Below are positions 1 through 9,282 of a stretch of DNA of 37,702 nucleotides, piece after piece; position 1 is the stretch's first letter; each line of letters starts with the position of its first letter. The notes under the pieces were generated by a model that saw only the letters and a list, made by a program, of their open reading frames with translations, did not search any database and was not told the DNA's origin. The stretch covers positions 1 through 37,702 of the forward strand of contig PUPD01000069.1 of NCBI GenBank assembly GCA_003552985.1. The letters run 5' to 3'. This DNA is from Spirochaetaceae bacterium. Its GTDB lineage: Bacteria > Spirochaetota > Spirochaetia > DSM-27196 > SLAA01. A program made the translations under genes and the position numbers.

Positions 1-1
1 G

Positions 2-295
2 TTCGGCCGCTGCATGTTCGAATCAGGGGCAAGCTCGATCGAGCAGTACGAAAGCGGCTGTCCTGAGCTGACCACCATCTATAACATCCTGCGTGAAACC
101 GACGGGGTGCACGGCGCGCGCTTCAGCGGCGCGGGGTATCGCGGCTGCTGCATCGGATTGATTGAGCCCGGCGCGCGTGAGACGATCAAGCAGCGAATCG
201 ACGCGATCTATCCGGCGGCGCATCCGGAGTACCGCGATGTCTACCGCGTGTTTTTCTCAAACACTGCCGACGGGGCGAGGGTTGATGCGCTATGA
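2..295 (+). CDS. GHMP-family sugar kinase (galactokinase-like), C-terminal part
   Basis: The reading frame is open from base 2, so the gene begins outside the window and only about 97 C-terminal residues are seen. The segment CPELTTIYNILRE followed by GARFSGAGYRGCCIGLIEP matches the third conserved motif of galactokinase-type GHMP kinases, which closes the substrate and phosphate site. Such enzymes phosphorylate C1 of a free sugar with ATP in the cytoplasm. The stop codon overlaps the ATG of the next gene (ATGA), a nucleotidyltransferase, so the two probably form a sugar-1-phosphate then NDP-sugar salvage pair. The sugar cannot be told from this fragment. Family membership is fairly sure, substrate is not. 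Confidence 0.8.
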   Translation, partial: FGRCMFESGASSIEQYESGCPELTTIYNILRETDGVHGARFSGAGYRGCCIGLIEPGARETIKQRIDAIYPAAHPEYRDVYRVFFSNTADGARVDAL

Positions 296-1065
296 CCGCA
301 GTGGTGCTCGCGGCGGGGTATGCGACGCGGCTCTACCCGCTCACCCGTGATACGGCCAAGCCGCTACTCGAGGTTGCCGGTCGCACCATTCTCGACCGCA
401 TCGTCGACAACCTCGCCCGCATCCCGAGCCTCACGGCGATCGTGGTGGTCAGTAACGCACGCTTTCACTCTCAGTTTGAAGACTGGGCGGCCCGGCGCTC
501 GGCCACGCTGCCGCTGCCGGTCAGCATCCTCAACGACGGCTCAACCGCAAACGAGAACCGCCTGGGAGCGCTTGCCGACCTGCGGTTCGCAGTGCGCGAA
601 TGCAACCTTGCGTCCGACGCGCTCGTCGTCGCCGGCGATAACCTGTTTGATTTCGAGCTTGCTGAGTTTGCGGCCTTCTTCGAAGAGGTCAAAGCGGACT
701 GCATCACCGCAGGCTATCTCGCTGAGGTCGCACAGCTGCGCCGCACCGGCGTAGCCGAGATAGCTGCCGACGGCCGCGTCCTCGCGTTCGAGGAGAAGCC
801 TTCGAATCCGCGGTCGAACTGGGGAGTGCCCCCGCTCTACTGCTACAGGGCTACCACGCTGCATGAGCCGCTTGACGAGTTTTTGAGCTCCGGTACCGAT
901 GCCGACGCGCCGGGCTCGTTCGTCCCCTGGCTTCTCAACCGCGGCCCTGTCTATGCCTACCGGTTCACCGCACCTCGGTACGACATCGGCACCCATGAGA
1001 GCTACGTCGAGGTCCAGCGCATTTTCGCCGAACGCGAGGGTGCTCGCTCGTCACAGCCTCACTGA
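292..1065 (+). CDS. Sugar-1-phosphate nucleotidyltransferase
   Basis: A 257-residue protein of the nucleotidyl transferase family, which joins a sugar 1-phosphate to an NTP to give an NDP-sugar and pyrophosphate. The N-terminus has the signature LAAGYATRLYPLT followed by AKPLLEV (nucleotide loop and catalytic Lys). GDNLFDF near residue 117 is the metal-binding Asp motif, and FEEKP sits near residue 168. It ends soon after the catalytic domain, so there is no left-handed helix acyltransferase extension. The ATG overlaps the stop of the upstream GHMP kinase by 4 bases, implying translational coupling and a shared sugar-salvage role. The base and sugar specificity are not readable from sequence. 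Confidence 0.85.
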   Translation: MTAVVLAAGYATRLYPLTRDTAKPLLEVAGRTILDRIVDNLARIPSLTAIVVVSNARFHSQFEDWAARRSATLPLPVSILNDGSTANENRLGALADLRFAVRECNLASDALVVAGDNLFDFELAEFAAFFEEVKADCITAGYLAEVAQLRRTGVAEIAADGRVLAFEEKPSNPRSNWGVPPLYCYRATTLHEPLDEFLSSGTDADAPGSFVPWLLNRGPVYAYRFTAPRYDIGTHESYVEVQRIFAEREGARSSQPH

Positions 1066-1107
1066 TGACCGGCGGCGGGCTTGAAGGATGCGGTTGGAAG
1101 CGCGGCT

Positions 1108-1137
1108 TTGTAAATCACCGCTTCTCTGCGCTATAGT
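1108..1137 (+). promoter_or_regulatory. Predicted sigma-70 promoter of the SUMF1 lipoprotein gene
   Basis: TTGTAA (1108-1113), 18-base spacer, TATAGT (1132-1137), ending 15 bases before the ATG at 1153. An inverted repeat GAAGCG (1097-1102) / CGCTTC (1119-1124) overlaps the -35 and could be the end of the upstream transcript or an operator. Confidence 0.45.
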
Positions 1138-1152
1138 TGATACCGCGTAACC

Positions 1153-2328
1153 ATGGTGAACCCCCGGGTTCTTTTGACCGGCTCCGCCCGCCGGCCCGCG
1201 AGCCGCGGGCGTGAGCGCTCGGTCATTCCGAGGAAAGCTACCGTTGTCACTCTGTCTGCCGCCCTACTCGGCCTGGTCGCGGCGCTTACCGCGTGCAGCG
1301 GTCCGGGGTATCGGGCCGACCCTGCTGCACTCGAGGGCGCTCCGAAGCCCGTGCTCGAGCTCAGCTCTCCCGAAGTCACCACGCCCGACGCTCCTGATAC
1401 TCCCGGCGCTCCCGATCTTCTCGATTTCAAGCACCGCGCGCTCATTCGAGTCCCCGGCGGCCCCTTTCTCCAGGAGTCGGCAAACGGCGCGAGCTTCGAG
1501 CATACGCTTTCAGACTTCGAAATCGCCAAGTATGCGGTAACCTACGAACTGTGGTACGAGGTTAGAAGCTGGGCCGAGGAACGCGATCCCCCATACCAAT
1601 TCGCCAATCCCGGCCGCGAGGGCAGCGACGGAGTAGACGGTGCCTCGCCGACCGACCGTAGCCACCAGCCTGCAACGCGCATCAGCTGGTTCGACGCCGT
1701 GGTCTGGCTCAACGCCTACAGCGAGCTCAGCGGGCTTGAGCCGGTATACCGAATCGAGGATGGAACGCTGCGCGACGCCTCGCACGCTGACCACAGTCAG
1801 ATCGTCGCCGACTGGAACGCCGACGGGTTCCGTCTACCGACCGAGGGTGAGTGGCAGTACGCCGCGAGCTGGCGCGGCGAAGCGAACGGCGACGGCGGCC
1901 AAGACGCTGAGCCCCGCGAGTTTTCCGGACGTCTCTGGACCCCGCCGACATGGGCCTCAGGTGCTGCCGCTGACCATCGCGATACCGAAGCTACCGGAGC
2001 GGTCGCGTGGTACATGGAGAATAGCGATAAACACGACGACGCCACTCAACCGGTTGGAACCCGGGAGCCGAATCAGCTTGGGCTCTACGACATGAGCGGG
2101 AACACCTGGGAGTGGACCTGGGACTGGTACGCTGAATACCCCGAGGAGCAGCAGACGAACTACCGCGGACCAGATAAACCACCGGACGGTAACGGGTGCT
2201 ACCGCGTCTTGCGCGGCGCAAGCGTGGGAGGCGCTGCGGTACTGCTGCAGGTCGGCTATCGGATCGGGTTTGATCCCGCCAACGCCAATTTTAACGGTGG
2301 TGTTCGTCCCGCCCGCAACCTCAAATAG
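1153..2328 (+). CDS. SUMF1/formylglycine-generating-enzyme-like lipoprotein
   Basis: A 391-residue exported lipoprotein. After a long basic N-region comes a hydrophobic stretch and a lipobox LTAC with Cys48, so it should be lipid-anchored in the envelope. From about residue 95 to the end it is a SUMF1-type domain: ALIRVPGGPF, FEIAKYAVTYELWYEV, ISWFDAVVWLN, FRLPTEGEWQYAA, GLYDMSGNTWEWTWDWY and a closing RVLRGAS...GVRPAR. That is the C-type-lectin-like fold of formylglycine-generating enzymes. No sulfatase gene is nearby, so a catalytic formylglycine role is doubtful; many bacterial SUMF1 lipoproteins are of unknown or binding function. No in-frame alternative start is better placed before the signal peptide. 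It precedes a block of other surface genes but has its own promoter. Confidence 0.85.
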   Translation: MVNPRVLLTGSARRPASRGRERSVIPRKATVVTLSAALLGLVAALTACSGPGYRADPAALEGAPKPVLELSSPEVTTPDAPDTPGAPDLLDFKHRALIRVPGGPFLQESANGASFEHTLSDFEIAKYAVTYELWYEVRSWAEERDPPYQFANPGREGSDGVDGASPTDRSHQPATRISWFDAVVWLNAYSELSGLEPVYRIEDGTLRDASHADHSQIVADWNADGFRLPTEGEWQYAASWRGEANGDGGQDAEPREFSGRLWTPPTWASGAAADHRDTEATGAVAWYMENSDKHDDATQPVGTREPNQLGLYDMSGNTWEWTWDWYAEYPEEQQTNYRGPDKPPDGNGCYRVLRGASVGGAAVLLQVGYRIGFDPANANFNGGVRPARNLK

Positions 2329-2458
2329 CCGCAGCACGCCCACCGCCACACACAACGTCCTCCGGGCCCGCCCGCGCGCCTCCTTCGGCCACCGGCGCCC
2401 ACCACACCGGTGCCCAACAGCGGTATTACGGAATTGTAAAAATTGCTTAGTAAAACAC

Positions 2459-2487
2459 TTGAATTTAACCTTCTGAGGCTGTACAGT
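2459..2487 (+). promoter_or_regulatory. Predicted promoter of the envelope gene run
   Basis: TTGAAT (2459-2464), 17-base spacer, TACAGT (2482-2487) in an AT-rich island (roughly 2430-2490) that contrasts with the GC-rich surroundings. The first possible start (GTG 2494) is only 6 bases after the -10, so the transcript would be leaderless or nearly so. Confidence 0.55.
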
Positions 2488-2499
2488 TAGGCAGTGATT

Positions 2500-2976
2500 A
2501 TGGTGGAAGCGAAAAGACGCCGCCACATAGTCCGTTTTGCTCTGGTGCTTGTCGGATTAGTCACGGTTCCCGCCGCAGTGCCGGCACAGTCCAGTGAGTT
2601 CCTTGATCGCATCCTTGCCGAGGACGAGCTGCGGTTAGGAAGCGCACTCTACTTGGCAATCACCGCCAGCTATGCTCTTCAGGATCAAGGCTACGATCTC
2701 GATGTAATCCCTTCTCTGCGCCGGGTTCAACGGCGAGTAGGTCTGGATTCAGAAGCCCCTATCACCCTCGGGCAATACGCCTTCATTCTGCAGGTGTTTT
2801 TCGACCTCCCGTCCGGAGTCTTCTCCCGCCTGATTCCCGGCCCGCGCTACGCAACCCGCGATCTTGCACATGCCGACATCATACGCGGCCGCGCCTACCC
2901 CGCTATGCCCCTCAGCGGACGGCGAGGGCTCCGCATCATCGGCCGCGCGCTTGCATACATAGAAGGGGATCTGTAA
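2500..2976 (+). CDS. Exported protein of unknown function
   Basis: About 158 residues from ATG 2500; an in-frame GTG at 2494 is also possible. A basic N-terminus (EAKRRRHIVR) and hydrophobic core ending VPAAVPAQ give a clear Sec signal peptide, so the mature protein is periplasmic or surface-associated, about 130 residues. The mature part starts with a helical SALYLAITASYALQDQGYD region followed by a segment rich in Leu and Arg. I do not recognise the family. Its stop codon abuts the ATG of the beta-barrel gene with no base between, which strongly suggests co-expression and a role linked to that outer-membrane protein. Confidence 0.7.
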   Translation: MVEAKRRRHIVRFALVLVGLVTVPAAVPAQSSEFLDRILAEDELRLGSALYLAITASYALQDQGYDLDVIPSLRRVQRRVGLDSEAPITLGQYAFILQVFFDLPSGVFSRLIPGPRYATRDLAHADIIRGRAYPAMPLSGRRGLRIIGRALAYIEGDL

Positions 2977-4260
2977 ATGCGGCATTCGACAGTCAAGCTT
3001 CTCGCGGTGGCCGGTTTCTTGATGATGACGGTTGCAGCGACATCGGCCCAACAGTTCGACTGGGGCGGAACGATCGACTCGGCCACCAACCTGCGTGCCG
3101 ACTCGGACCGTGACGAAGCTGAGCTCGAGCAGGGCCTGCGCTCCGCCTTATGGACCGAGCTGTTCGCCGAGTTTCGCGAGGAGCGCAGGCTGCGTATCAC
3201 CACCGAGGGAAGCTACCGGTTCACATACGACCAGGAAGACAACGCTGACCCGGAGCATGTTCTCAATCTTGATATGCTCAGGCTTCGCGCCCGGTTTCCG
3301 CTGCTGTTCGGTCCGGGGACTGCCTTCGAACTCACCGCCGGCCGCTTCGGTTTTGCCGACCCCACCGGTTACGTCTGGAATCATCCCGGGGACGGACTAC
3401 AGGTAGACCTCCGCTTTCTGCGCTGGCGGCTGCGGCTTGCCGGAGCCTACACCGGCCTGCTTCTGAACTCCGTCTCGGACGTGCGCATGACCGATACCGA
3501 TATCCTTGAAGAGGACGATACTGACGAGACCTTCGGCCCCCGGCGGGCAATCGCTTCGGCGCAGCTACAGTTCCCGGAGCTGATCGGTCGCCAGACAGCT
3601 TCGCTCTTCTCCGTCCTGCAGTTCGACCTGCGCGACGCCGATACCGATGAAAGCACCTTGAACACGCAGTACTTCGGCGCTAACGTGGAGGGCCCGATCG
3701 AGCCGGTGCGCGGACTATACTACAATCTATTCGGAGCACTGGCGCTTGGGACCTTTGACCCGGCCGGAGCCGATGAGACCGATATAACCAGCGGCGTTTA
3801 CGGCGGCGGCCTCCGTCTGTTCCGCCGTGAATGGCGCTACTCCCGCTTTACAGCCGAGTGGGTTCACGCTTCAGGGGGCGATGCCCTGGACGCGTTCGTG
3901 CCGATCAACGCTCCAGCAACCGGGTTCGCATTTAGCCCGCAGCTGCAGAATCTGATGCGTCCGAGCGTTTCATACTCGCTGCGTCCCTTCGCCGACTCGC
4001 CTGATGCCGTCGCGGCGAGTTTTCGAAGCCAACTGGCGGCACACGGCTATTTTCGCTCCACAACCGAGGAAGACGGTGCTTTTGACGCCGAAAACGGCGC
4101 CCGCTATGCCGGAGCCGAAACCGAGCTGGAGCTGGTTCTGCGGCCCACCTCCGACCTTGGCCTGGCGTTTACCAACGCGGTGTTCTTTCCGAACGACGAT
4201 CTGTTCGAAGAGGCCGATCCATGGTATCGCGGCCGTTTCGAGCTCTCGGTTGCGTTCTGA
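2977..4260 (+). CDS. Outer-membrane beta-barrel protein
   Basis: A 427-residue protein with a signal peptide (hydrophobic LLAVAGFLMMTVAATSA, likely cut before QQFDWGG) and no further hydrophobic helices. The mature part alternates polar and apolar residues with repeated aromatic strand ends such as RLRITTEGSYRFTY, FLRWRLRLAGAYTGL and YYNLFGALALG, separated by acidic loops rich in Asp and Glu. It ends in Phe within RFELSVAF, the terminal signature recognised by the BAM machinery. This is typical of a porin-like or channel-less barrel of Gram-negative envelopes. Substrate is unknown. It is translated directly after the exported protein and lies 27 bases before the FecR-domain gene. Confidence 0.8.
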   Translation: MRHSTVKLLAVAGFLMMTVAATSAQQFDWGGTIDSATNLRADSDRDEAELEQGLRSALWTELFAEFREERRLRITTEGSYRFTYDQEDNADPEHVLNLDMLRLRARFPLLFGPGTAFELTAGRFGFADPTGYVWNHPGDGLQVDLRFLRWRLRLAGAYTGLLLNSVSDVRMTDTDILEEDDTDETFGPRRAIASAQLQFPELIGRQTASLFSVLQFDLRDADTDESTLNTQYFGANVEGPIEPVRGLYYNLFGALALGTFDPAGADETDITSGVYGGGLRLFRREWRYSRFTAEWVHASGGDALDAFVPINAPATGFAFSPQLQNLMRPSVSYSLRPFADSPDAVAASFRSQLAAHGYFRSTTEEDGAFDAENGARYAGAETELELVLRPTSDLGLAFTNAVFFPNDDLFEEADPWYRGRFELSVAF

Positions 4261-4287
4261 TATCTGAGACCGCAGGAGGAGACTGTG

Positions 4288-4986
4288 ATGAAACCGATGC
4301 TCCCACAGGCACACAAGCTAGCCGGCGTGCTGTTGATGCTATTACCGGCTCTTTCGGCTGTCGCCGAGCAGCCGGTGATCACCGTCCTCGAGACTTCCGG
4401 CACGGTGGAGATCCGCGAGCCTGATCAGGACTGGCGCGCGGCACAGGTGGATGAAGAGCTTCCCCTTGGAGCAACGATCTCCACCGGTTTCGGGGCAAGC
4501 GCCCTTTTGCAGGCCGGCAGTGCTAAGCTCGATGTCGACCAGCTCACGCGTATGCGGATCGACGAGCTCATCCGGGAGGAAGGAATTGAGCGCAGCGAGC
4601 TTCACCTCGAGGTGGGGCGCGTTGACGCCCAGGTTGATCCGGTTGAGGACGTTCAGCCCGACTTCGAGCTCAGCAGCCCGGTATCGACCGCCGCCGTACG
4701 CGGAACCAGCTTCCGGTTCGACGGCCATCGGCTGGAGGTCCGCCAGGGACGCGTCCAACTCATCAACCGCGCCGGCCACTGGGTCACGGTCGGCATCGGC
4801 GAAACCAGCAGATCCGACGGCGACGCCGAAGCCAGTCGGCCCTCGGACGAAGCTGAGCGCGAGTTCACAACAAGCGCCTACACCAGAGGCGCCGAAGAGC
4901 GTACCACCGGCGGTATGGAGCGCACCGTCCGTACCGCGCGTACCGGTACGGTCGTTATTGACTGGAACATCGTCGACGAGGACTAA
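4288..4986 (+). CDS. FecR-domain exported protein
   Basis: A 232-residue exported protein. Start chosen at ATG 4288 because AGGAGGA at 4274-4280 is spaced 7 bases upstream; the GTG at 4285 is too close. A signal peptide ends near SAVAEQ. The FecR domain follows: VLETSGTVEIREPDQDW, ELPLGATISTGFGASALLQ, LHLEVGRVDAQVD and the hallmark FELSSPVSTAAVRGTSFRF, then HRLEVRQGRVQL. The C-terminal 60 residues are charged, Thr/Arg-rich and probably disordered. FecR domains in periplasmic proteins without an anti-sigma helix are usually structural or peptidoglycan/surface-associated; no sigma factor gene is adjacent, so an iron-signalling role is not supported. It sits between the barrel and the lipoprotein. 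Confidence 0.85.
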   Translation: MKPMLPQAHKLAGVLLMLLPALSAVAEQPVITVLETSGTVEIREPDQDWRAAQVDEELPLGATISTGFGASALLQAGSAKLDVDQLTRMRIDELIREEGIERSELHLEVGRVDAQVDPVEDVQPDFELSSPVSTAAVRGTSFRFDGHRLEVRQGRVQLINRAGHWVTVGIGETSRSDGDAEASRPSDEAEREFTTSAYTRGAEERTTGGMERTVRTARTGTVVIDWNIVDED

Positions 4987-5004
4987 CCTAGAGAGGTGCC
5001 ACCC

Positions 5005-5976
5005 ATGAACGCCGGAGCAACCCTAAGGCCGTCCCGCGCTGCCGTCCTTATAATCTCCATACTGCTTGGAGCCGCGGTAATGGTCGCCGGCTGCCAATGG
5101 CGACCCGAGACCGCCGAGGAGGAAGCCGGCGCTCTCAACATCAGCACGCTCGGCCTCGACGACGACGCCGAAATCCGCGTACGGTTTTACCGTGAAAATG
5201 ATGATGTGGGTGACCAGATTAATCCGGTCGAAGACATAATCGGCGGCGATGGTGGAATCGGCTATGAAGACCTGCCGGAGGCGGCCGGAATAGGCGGTCG
5301 GAGTGAACTCAGGTTCCAGGTCAGGGGGACGTCAGGCAACCTGACGGTTACCGGCATACCGCCCGATACGCCGTATGACATAATAGTGGAGCGCAAGGGT
5401 TCTCATGGTGACAGATTGGATGACTTAGTATTCCAAGAGCAACAAGTTGAATATGCACCAGGCACGGATTACCTGTCGCACATAGGCGTCGGTGAACAGA
5501 CGATCGAAGTTGGCGTTGGGGATACATTGTCAGTAGAAGCCGGCCTGCAAAGTGCGGCACTCGCGACCCTGGTGCTGCCTACTGCTGGCAATTTCGAGCT
5601 CCTTGCGGTGTCCGAAGGCCGAGATCTAGACCTCAATACACTAGAAGAGGTAGACTCGGTTGAAGGGTTAAACGAGTGGTATGAGAATGAAGTCAGAAAT
5701 GCAGACAACGTGGATATCATAAGACCACACCTTACAGAAGCCGAACCGCGCGAGCAGTTCTCTGAAGCTATACCTGCTGTCATTCCCAAACGGAAGTTAC
5801 AAGTAATCGTTACGGACTATGGCGGCCCTCGGTCGCCGGGCCAAGGCTTCGGGGAAGGAGCTTTCAACGGCAATTCCATCGGCGTGGAGGTCTATGGCCC
5901 TTTTAGCATAAAGCCGGGCGAGCAGAAAACGCTTCTCGAACCCGGGTTAGCTGTCACTGTCGCACTATCATCCTGA
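5005..5976 (+). CDS. Lipoprotein of unknown function with low-GC interior
   Basis: A 323-residue predicted lipoprotein. ATG 5005 is chosen: GAGAGG at 4991-4996 is 8 bases upstream, and the GTG at 4996 is part of that ribosome site. The signal peptide ends in lipobox VAGC with Cys30. The mature protein is acidic, beta-rich, with a stretch resembling a fibronectin-like or carbohydrate-binding sandwich (NLTVTGIPPDTPYDIIVERKG), but I do not recognise a family. Base composition falls sharply inside the gene: 5401-5460 is 24/60 GC and 5641-5700 is 25/60, against 41/60 at 4681-4740 in the preceding gene. That suggests recombination or acquisition of the distal part. It is the last gene of the envelope run, 18 bases after the FecR gene. 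Confidence 0.75.
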   Translation: MNAGATLRPSRAAVLIISILLGAAVMVAGCQWRPETAEEEAGALNISTLGLDDDAEIRVRFYRENDDVGDQINPVEDIIGGDGGIGYEDLPEAAGIGGRSELRFQVRGTSGNLTVTGIPPDTPYDIIVERKGSHGDRLDDLVFQEQQVEYAPGTDYLSHIGVGEQTIEVGVGDTLSVEAGLQSAALATLVLPTAGNFELLAVSEGRDLDLNTLEEVDSVEGLNEWYENEVRNADNVDIIRPHLTEAEPREQFSEAIPAVIPKRKLQVIVTDYGGPRSPGQGFGEGAFNGNSIGVEVYGPFSIKPGEQKTLLEPGLAVTVALSS

Positions 5977-6248
5977 CTTGCAGATCGATATATGGATAAA
6001 GTGTCGACAAAACCGCTGGTGAGCTTCTTTTCGTTGCTACGCAAACCGAAGCATCGACGGGAGGCGGGAAGCGTGGAACTGGAGAAGAAGAGATTCTCAG
6101 GTAATCCCCTGACGTCTTCGCCCGGCGCGCATCTCTAACCGCTGCCAAGCTTGTTCGAGAGCACTCCGAAACCTTCACGATAATCCGAACCCCCTCTTCC
6201 AGACGAGCACAGTCACCCCCAATCGCAGCAGTGACCTCGTGGCCACCA
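5977..6248. other. Gene-free stretch before the aldo/keto reductase
   Basis: About 270 bases with no convincing coding frame. A 74-codon open frame on the minus strand (6178-5954) has no recognisable product and runs into the lipoprotein gene. Base composition is mixed, neither clearly like the low-GC gene interior upstream nor like the reductase downstream. No strong hairpin followed by a T-run was seen. Confidence 0.5.
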
Positions 6249-6277
6249 TTGACCCCGCGCGGACCAGGGCGTACAAT
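6249..6277 (+). promoter_or_regulatory. Predicted sigma-70 promoter of the aldo/keto reductase
   Basis: TTGACC (6249-6254), exactly 17 bases, TACAAT (6272-6277): 5 of 6 matches in each box. Predicted start of transcription near 6284, giving a leader of about 20 bases to the ATG at 6305. Confidence 0.7.
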
Positions 6278-6304
6278 AACTGAAAAATCGTCATGGGGTG
6301 CGGG

Positions 6305-7318
<1,014 letters not shown>

Positions 7319-7366
7319 TGGCCGTGATTGATGCTTGTGATCGGCGACGACGTTCGGGCGCAATAA

Positions 7367-9181
7367 GTGAGACTCGTCGTCCTTGAAGTAGGCCCTGGTA
7401 CCGTGGTTGTTTTCTTCACTGTGCTACTCGTAGTTCTCAGTACTTCAGTAACGGCGGCGGAGCCGATGCAGGCTGCAGCTGCCGGAGCAGAGGCTATCCG
7501 GCCGGAAATCAGACCGGACGGCTACGATTTGACACCCTTTCTGGAAGTTTTGGAGGACCGAACCGGTCAGCTAACCTTTGAGGATGTTTCCCGTGGGGAA
7601 TACCGGAATGCGTTCAGTGGGCATGAGGGTCCACACGCGCCGAACTTCTCGTATACCCGTTCCACCTGGTGGCTCCGTTTTGAGCTGGACGCGCACGCAG
7701 CCGAGGATGGCTGGCTTCTGGAGCTTGCTTATCCGCTCGTTCAGCACATCACCGCGTATATCGAGGCTGAGGCCGGTCGCTTTACTCAGATAGAAACCGG
7801 GTCGTGCCGACCTTTTCACCAACGCCCGCTTTCGTATCGCGCTTTCCTGTTTCCCCTCTCCCCCACGCCCGGAAGCTCAGCAGCCGGTGATTCGCAGGCG
7901 GAAGATCTGGGAGTCCGCGATGAGCTGATGAGCAGCGAGTCGCGCTCGGTGTATCTGCGGGTGCGCTCGGACGCGGCATTGATCCTACCGCTTAGATTGT
8001 GGGAACGCGCCGCCTTCATGACCGCGCACGGGCTCGAGTACATGTTGCTCGGGCTTTACTTCGGGGTGGTAGCGATCATGGTGCTGTACAATCTCTTCCT
8101 ATTTCTGCTTGTACGGCATCGGCGCTACATACTCTATGTCGCCTATATTGTGAGCATTGCGCTGTTTCACCTCGGGTTGACCGGGATCGGGTTCCAGTAT
8201 CTCTGGTCGGACTGGCCCTGGTGGGCAAACCGTTCGGTGGTGGTGTTCAATTTGGCAGGCGGACTGTTCCTGCTACTGTTTGCTTCCGAAGTGCTGCAAC
8301 TGAGAGTGCGCGAATCACAGCTCTACCGCGTCCTGATCGGCGTCGCCGGGGCGCTGGGCGTGATGCTTCCGTTTAGCATGATGCTCCCGTACACCGTTGC
8401 GATGCGATCCGGGATCGTCGGCTTTGCCGTCGCGGCGACGGTGCTGTTGATCGCCGTCTTCGACAGCCTGATGCGGGGGCACGAGCCGGCGCGCTACCTT
8501 CTTGTGGCCTGGATCTGCCTGATCTTCGGCGGAATACTGCTAATCGGCCGCAGCCTGGCGGTGTTCCCGCACACGTTCATCACGATGTTCGGCATACAGC
8601 TCGGCTCAACGTTTGAGATCGTAATCCTTTCACTTGCACTGGCCGACCACACCCGCCGGCTGCAGCGTGAGCATCGCGAAGCTGAGCAGCGTGCATCCAC
8701 CGACGCGCTAACCGGTCTGCACAATCGCCGCTATTTCGAGGACCTCGGCGTGCGCATGATGGCCGATGCAGAAGACCGGGAGTGTCCGCTCAGCGTGATC
8801 CTGATTGATGCCGACGGGTTCAAGCGCGTCAACGATAGCTTTGGGCATGACGCGGGCGACCAGGTGCTGCGCATTCTCGGGCGCAAGCTGAAACAGAATC
8901 TGCGCGATCAAGACTGCGTAGCGCGCTACGGAGGCGATGAGTTCGGCATTCTGCTCGCCGATACGGGAACGGCTGCGGCTGCTGCAACCGCGGAAAAGCT
9001 GCGGCGCACTATCGAATCCGAGCCGGTTCATCTCAGCGACTACGGAGTGGTGCATTCTACCATAAGCCTTGGGGTGGCCTCGCGTGAGAACGAGGTTGAG
9101 TTTGCCCGGCTAATGAAGAAGGCCGATCATGCGTTGTATCTGGCCAAACACCGGGGACGCAACCTGGTTGTCAGAGCCTGA
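7367..9181 (+). CDS. 7TMR-DISM diguanylate cyclase
   Basis: A 604-residue membrane sensor making cyclic di-GMP from two GTP. Start GTG 7367 is tentative (GTG 7403 is also possible; neither has a clear ribosome site). A signal peptide (residues 1-30) is followed by a 7TMR-DISMED2 extracellular domain (about 50-210), seven transmembrane helices (about 220-430) beginning YMLLGLYFGVVAIMVLYNLF, a short coil REHREAEQRASTDALTGLHNRR and a GGDEF domain to the end. The active-site loop YGGDEFG is intact (G522-F526), and RDQD (513-516) five residues before it is a complete inhibitory I-site, so product feedback is expected. About 25 Ser/Gly/Glu-rich residues are inserted in the sensor domain between FPLSPTPG and VYLRVRS. 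The ligand is unknown. Confidence 0.92.
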   Translation: MRLVVLEVGPGTVVVFFTVLLVVLSTSVTAAEPMQAAAAGAEAIRPEIRPDGYDLTPFLEVLEDRTGQLTFEDVSRGEYRNAFSGHEGPHAPNFSYTRSTWWLRFELDAHAAEDGWLLELAYPLVQHITAYIEAEAGRFTQIETGSCRPFHQRPLSYRAFLFPLSPTPGSSAAGDSQAEDLGVRDELMSSESRSVYLRVRSDAALILPLRLWERAAFMTAHGLEYMLLGLYFGVVAIMVLYNLFLFLLVRHRRYILYVAYIVSIALFHLGLTGIGFQYLWSDWPWWANRSVVVFNLAGGLFLLLFASEVLQLRVRESQLYRVLIGVAGALGVMLPFSMMLPYTVAMRSGIVGFAVAATVLLIAVFDSLMRGHEPARYLLVAWICLIFGGILLIGRSLAVFPHTFITMFGIQLGSTFEIVILSLALADHTRRLQREHREAEQRASTDALTGLHNRRYFEDLGVRMMADAEDRECPLSVILIDADGFKRVNDSFGHDAGDQVLRILGRKLKQNLRDQDCVARYGGDEFGILLADTGTAAAAATAEKLRRTIESEPVHLSDYGVVHSTISLGVASRENEVEFARLMKKADHALYLAKHRGRNLVVRA

Positions 9182-9236
9182 GCCGACTGACGACGGCGGC
9201 CGGCCGATAGCACGAGCCGACCGATGAGATTAGCCG

Positions 9237-9282
9237 ATCAACGAATTGATGCCGTGACGATTATGAACTACCCTACCGGTAG
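9237..9282. promoter_or_regulatory. Two dyads upstream of glpK, possible operators
   Basis: ATCAA-cgaa-TTGAT at 9237-9250 and the perfect 10-bp palindrome CTACCGGTAG at 9273-9282 lie in the 168-base gap before glpK. They may bind a glycerol-responsive regulator, but no regulator gene is adjacent and I could not place a convincing promoter here. A third small repeat GTCAC-N7-GTGAC is at 9301-9317. Confidence 0.3.

Noticed and set aside
4288-4986. FecR anti-sigma regulator of an ECF system
   Set aside because: The protein has a cleavable signal peptide and no cytoplasmic anti-sigma part, and no sigma factor or TonB receptor is adjacent.
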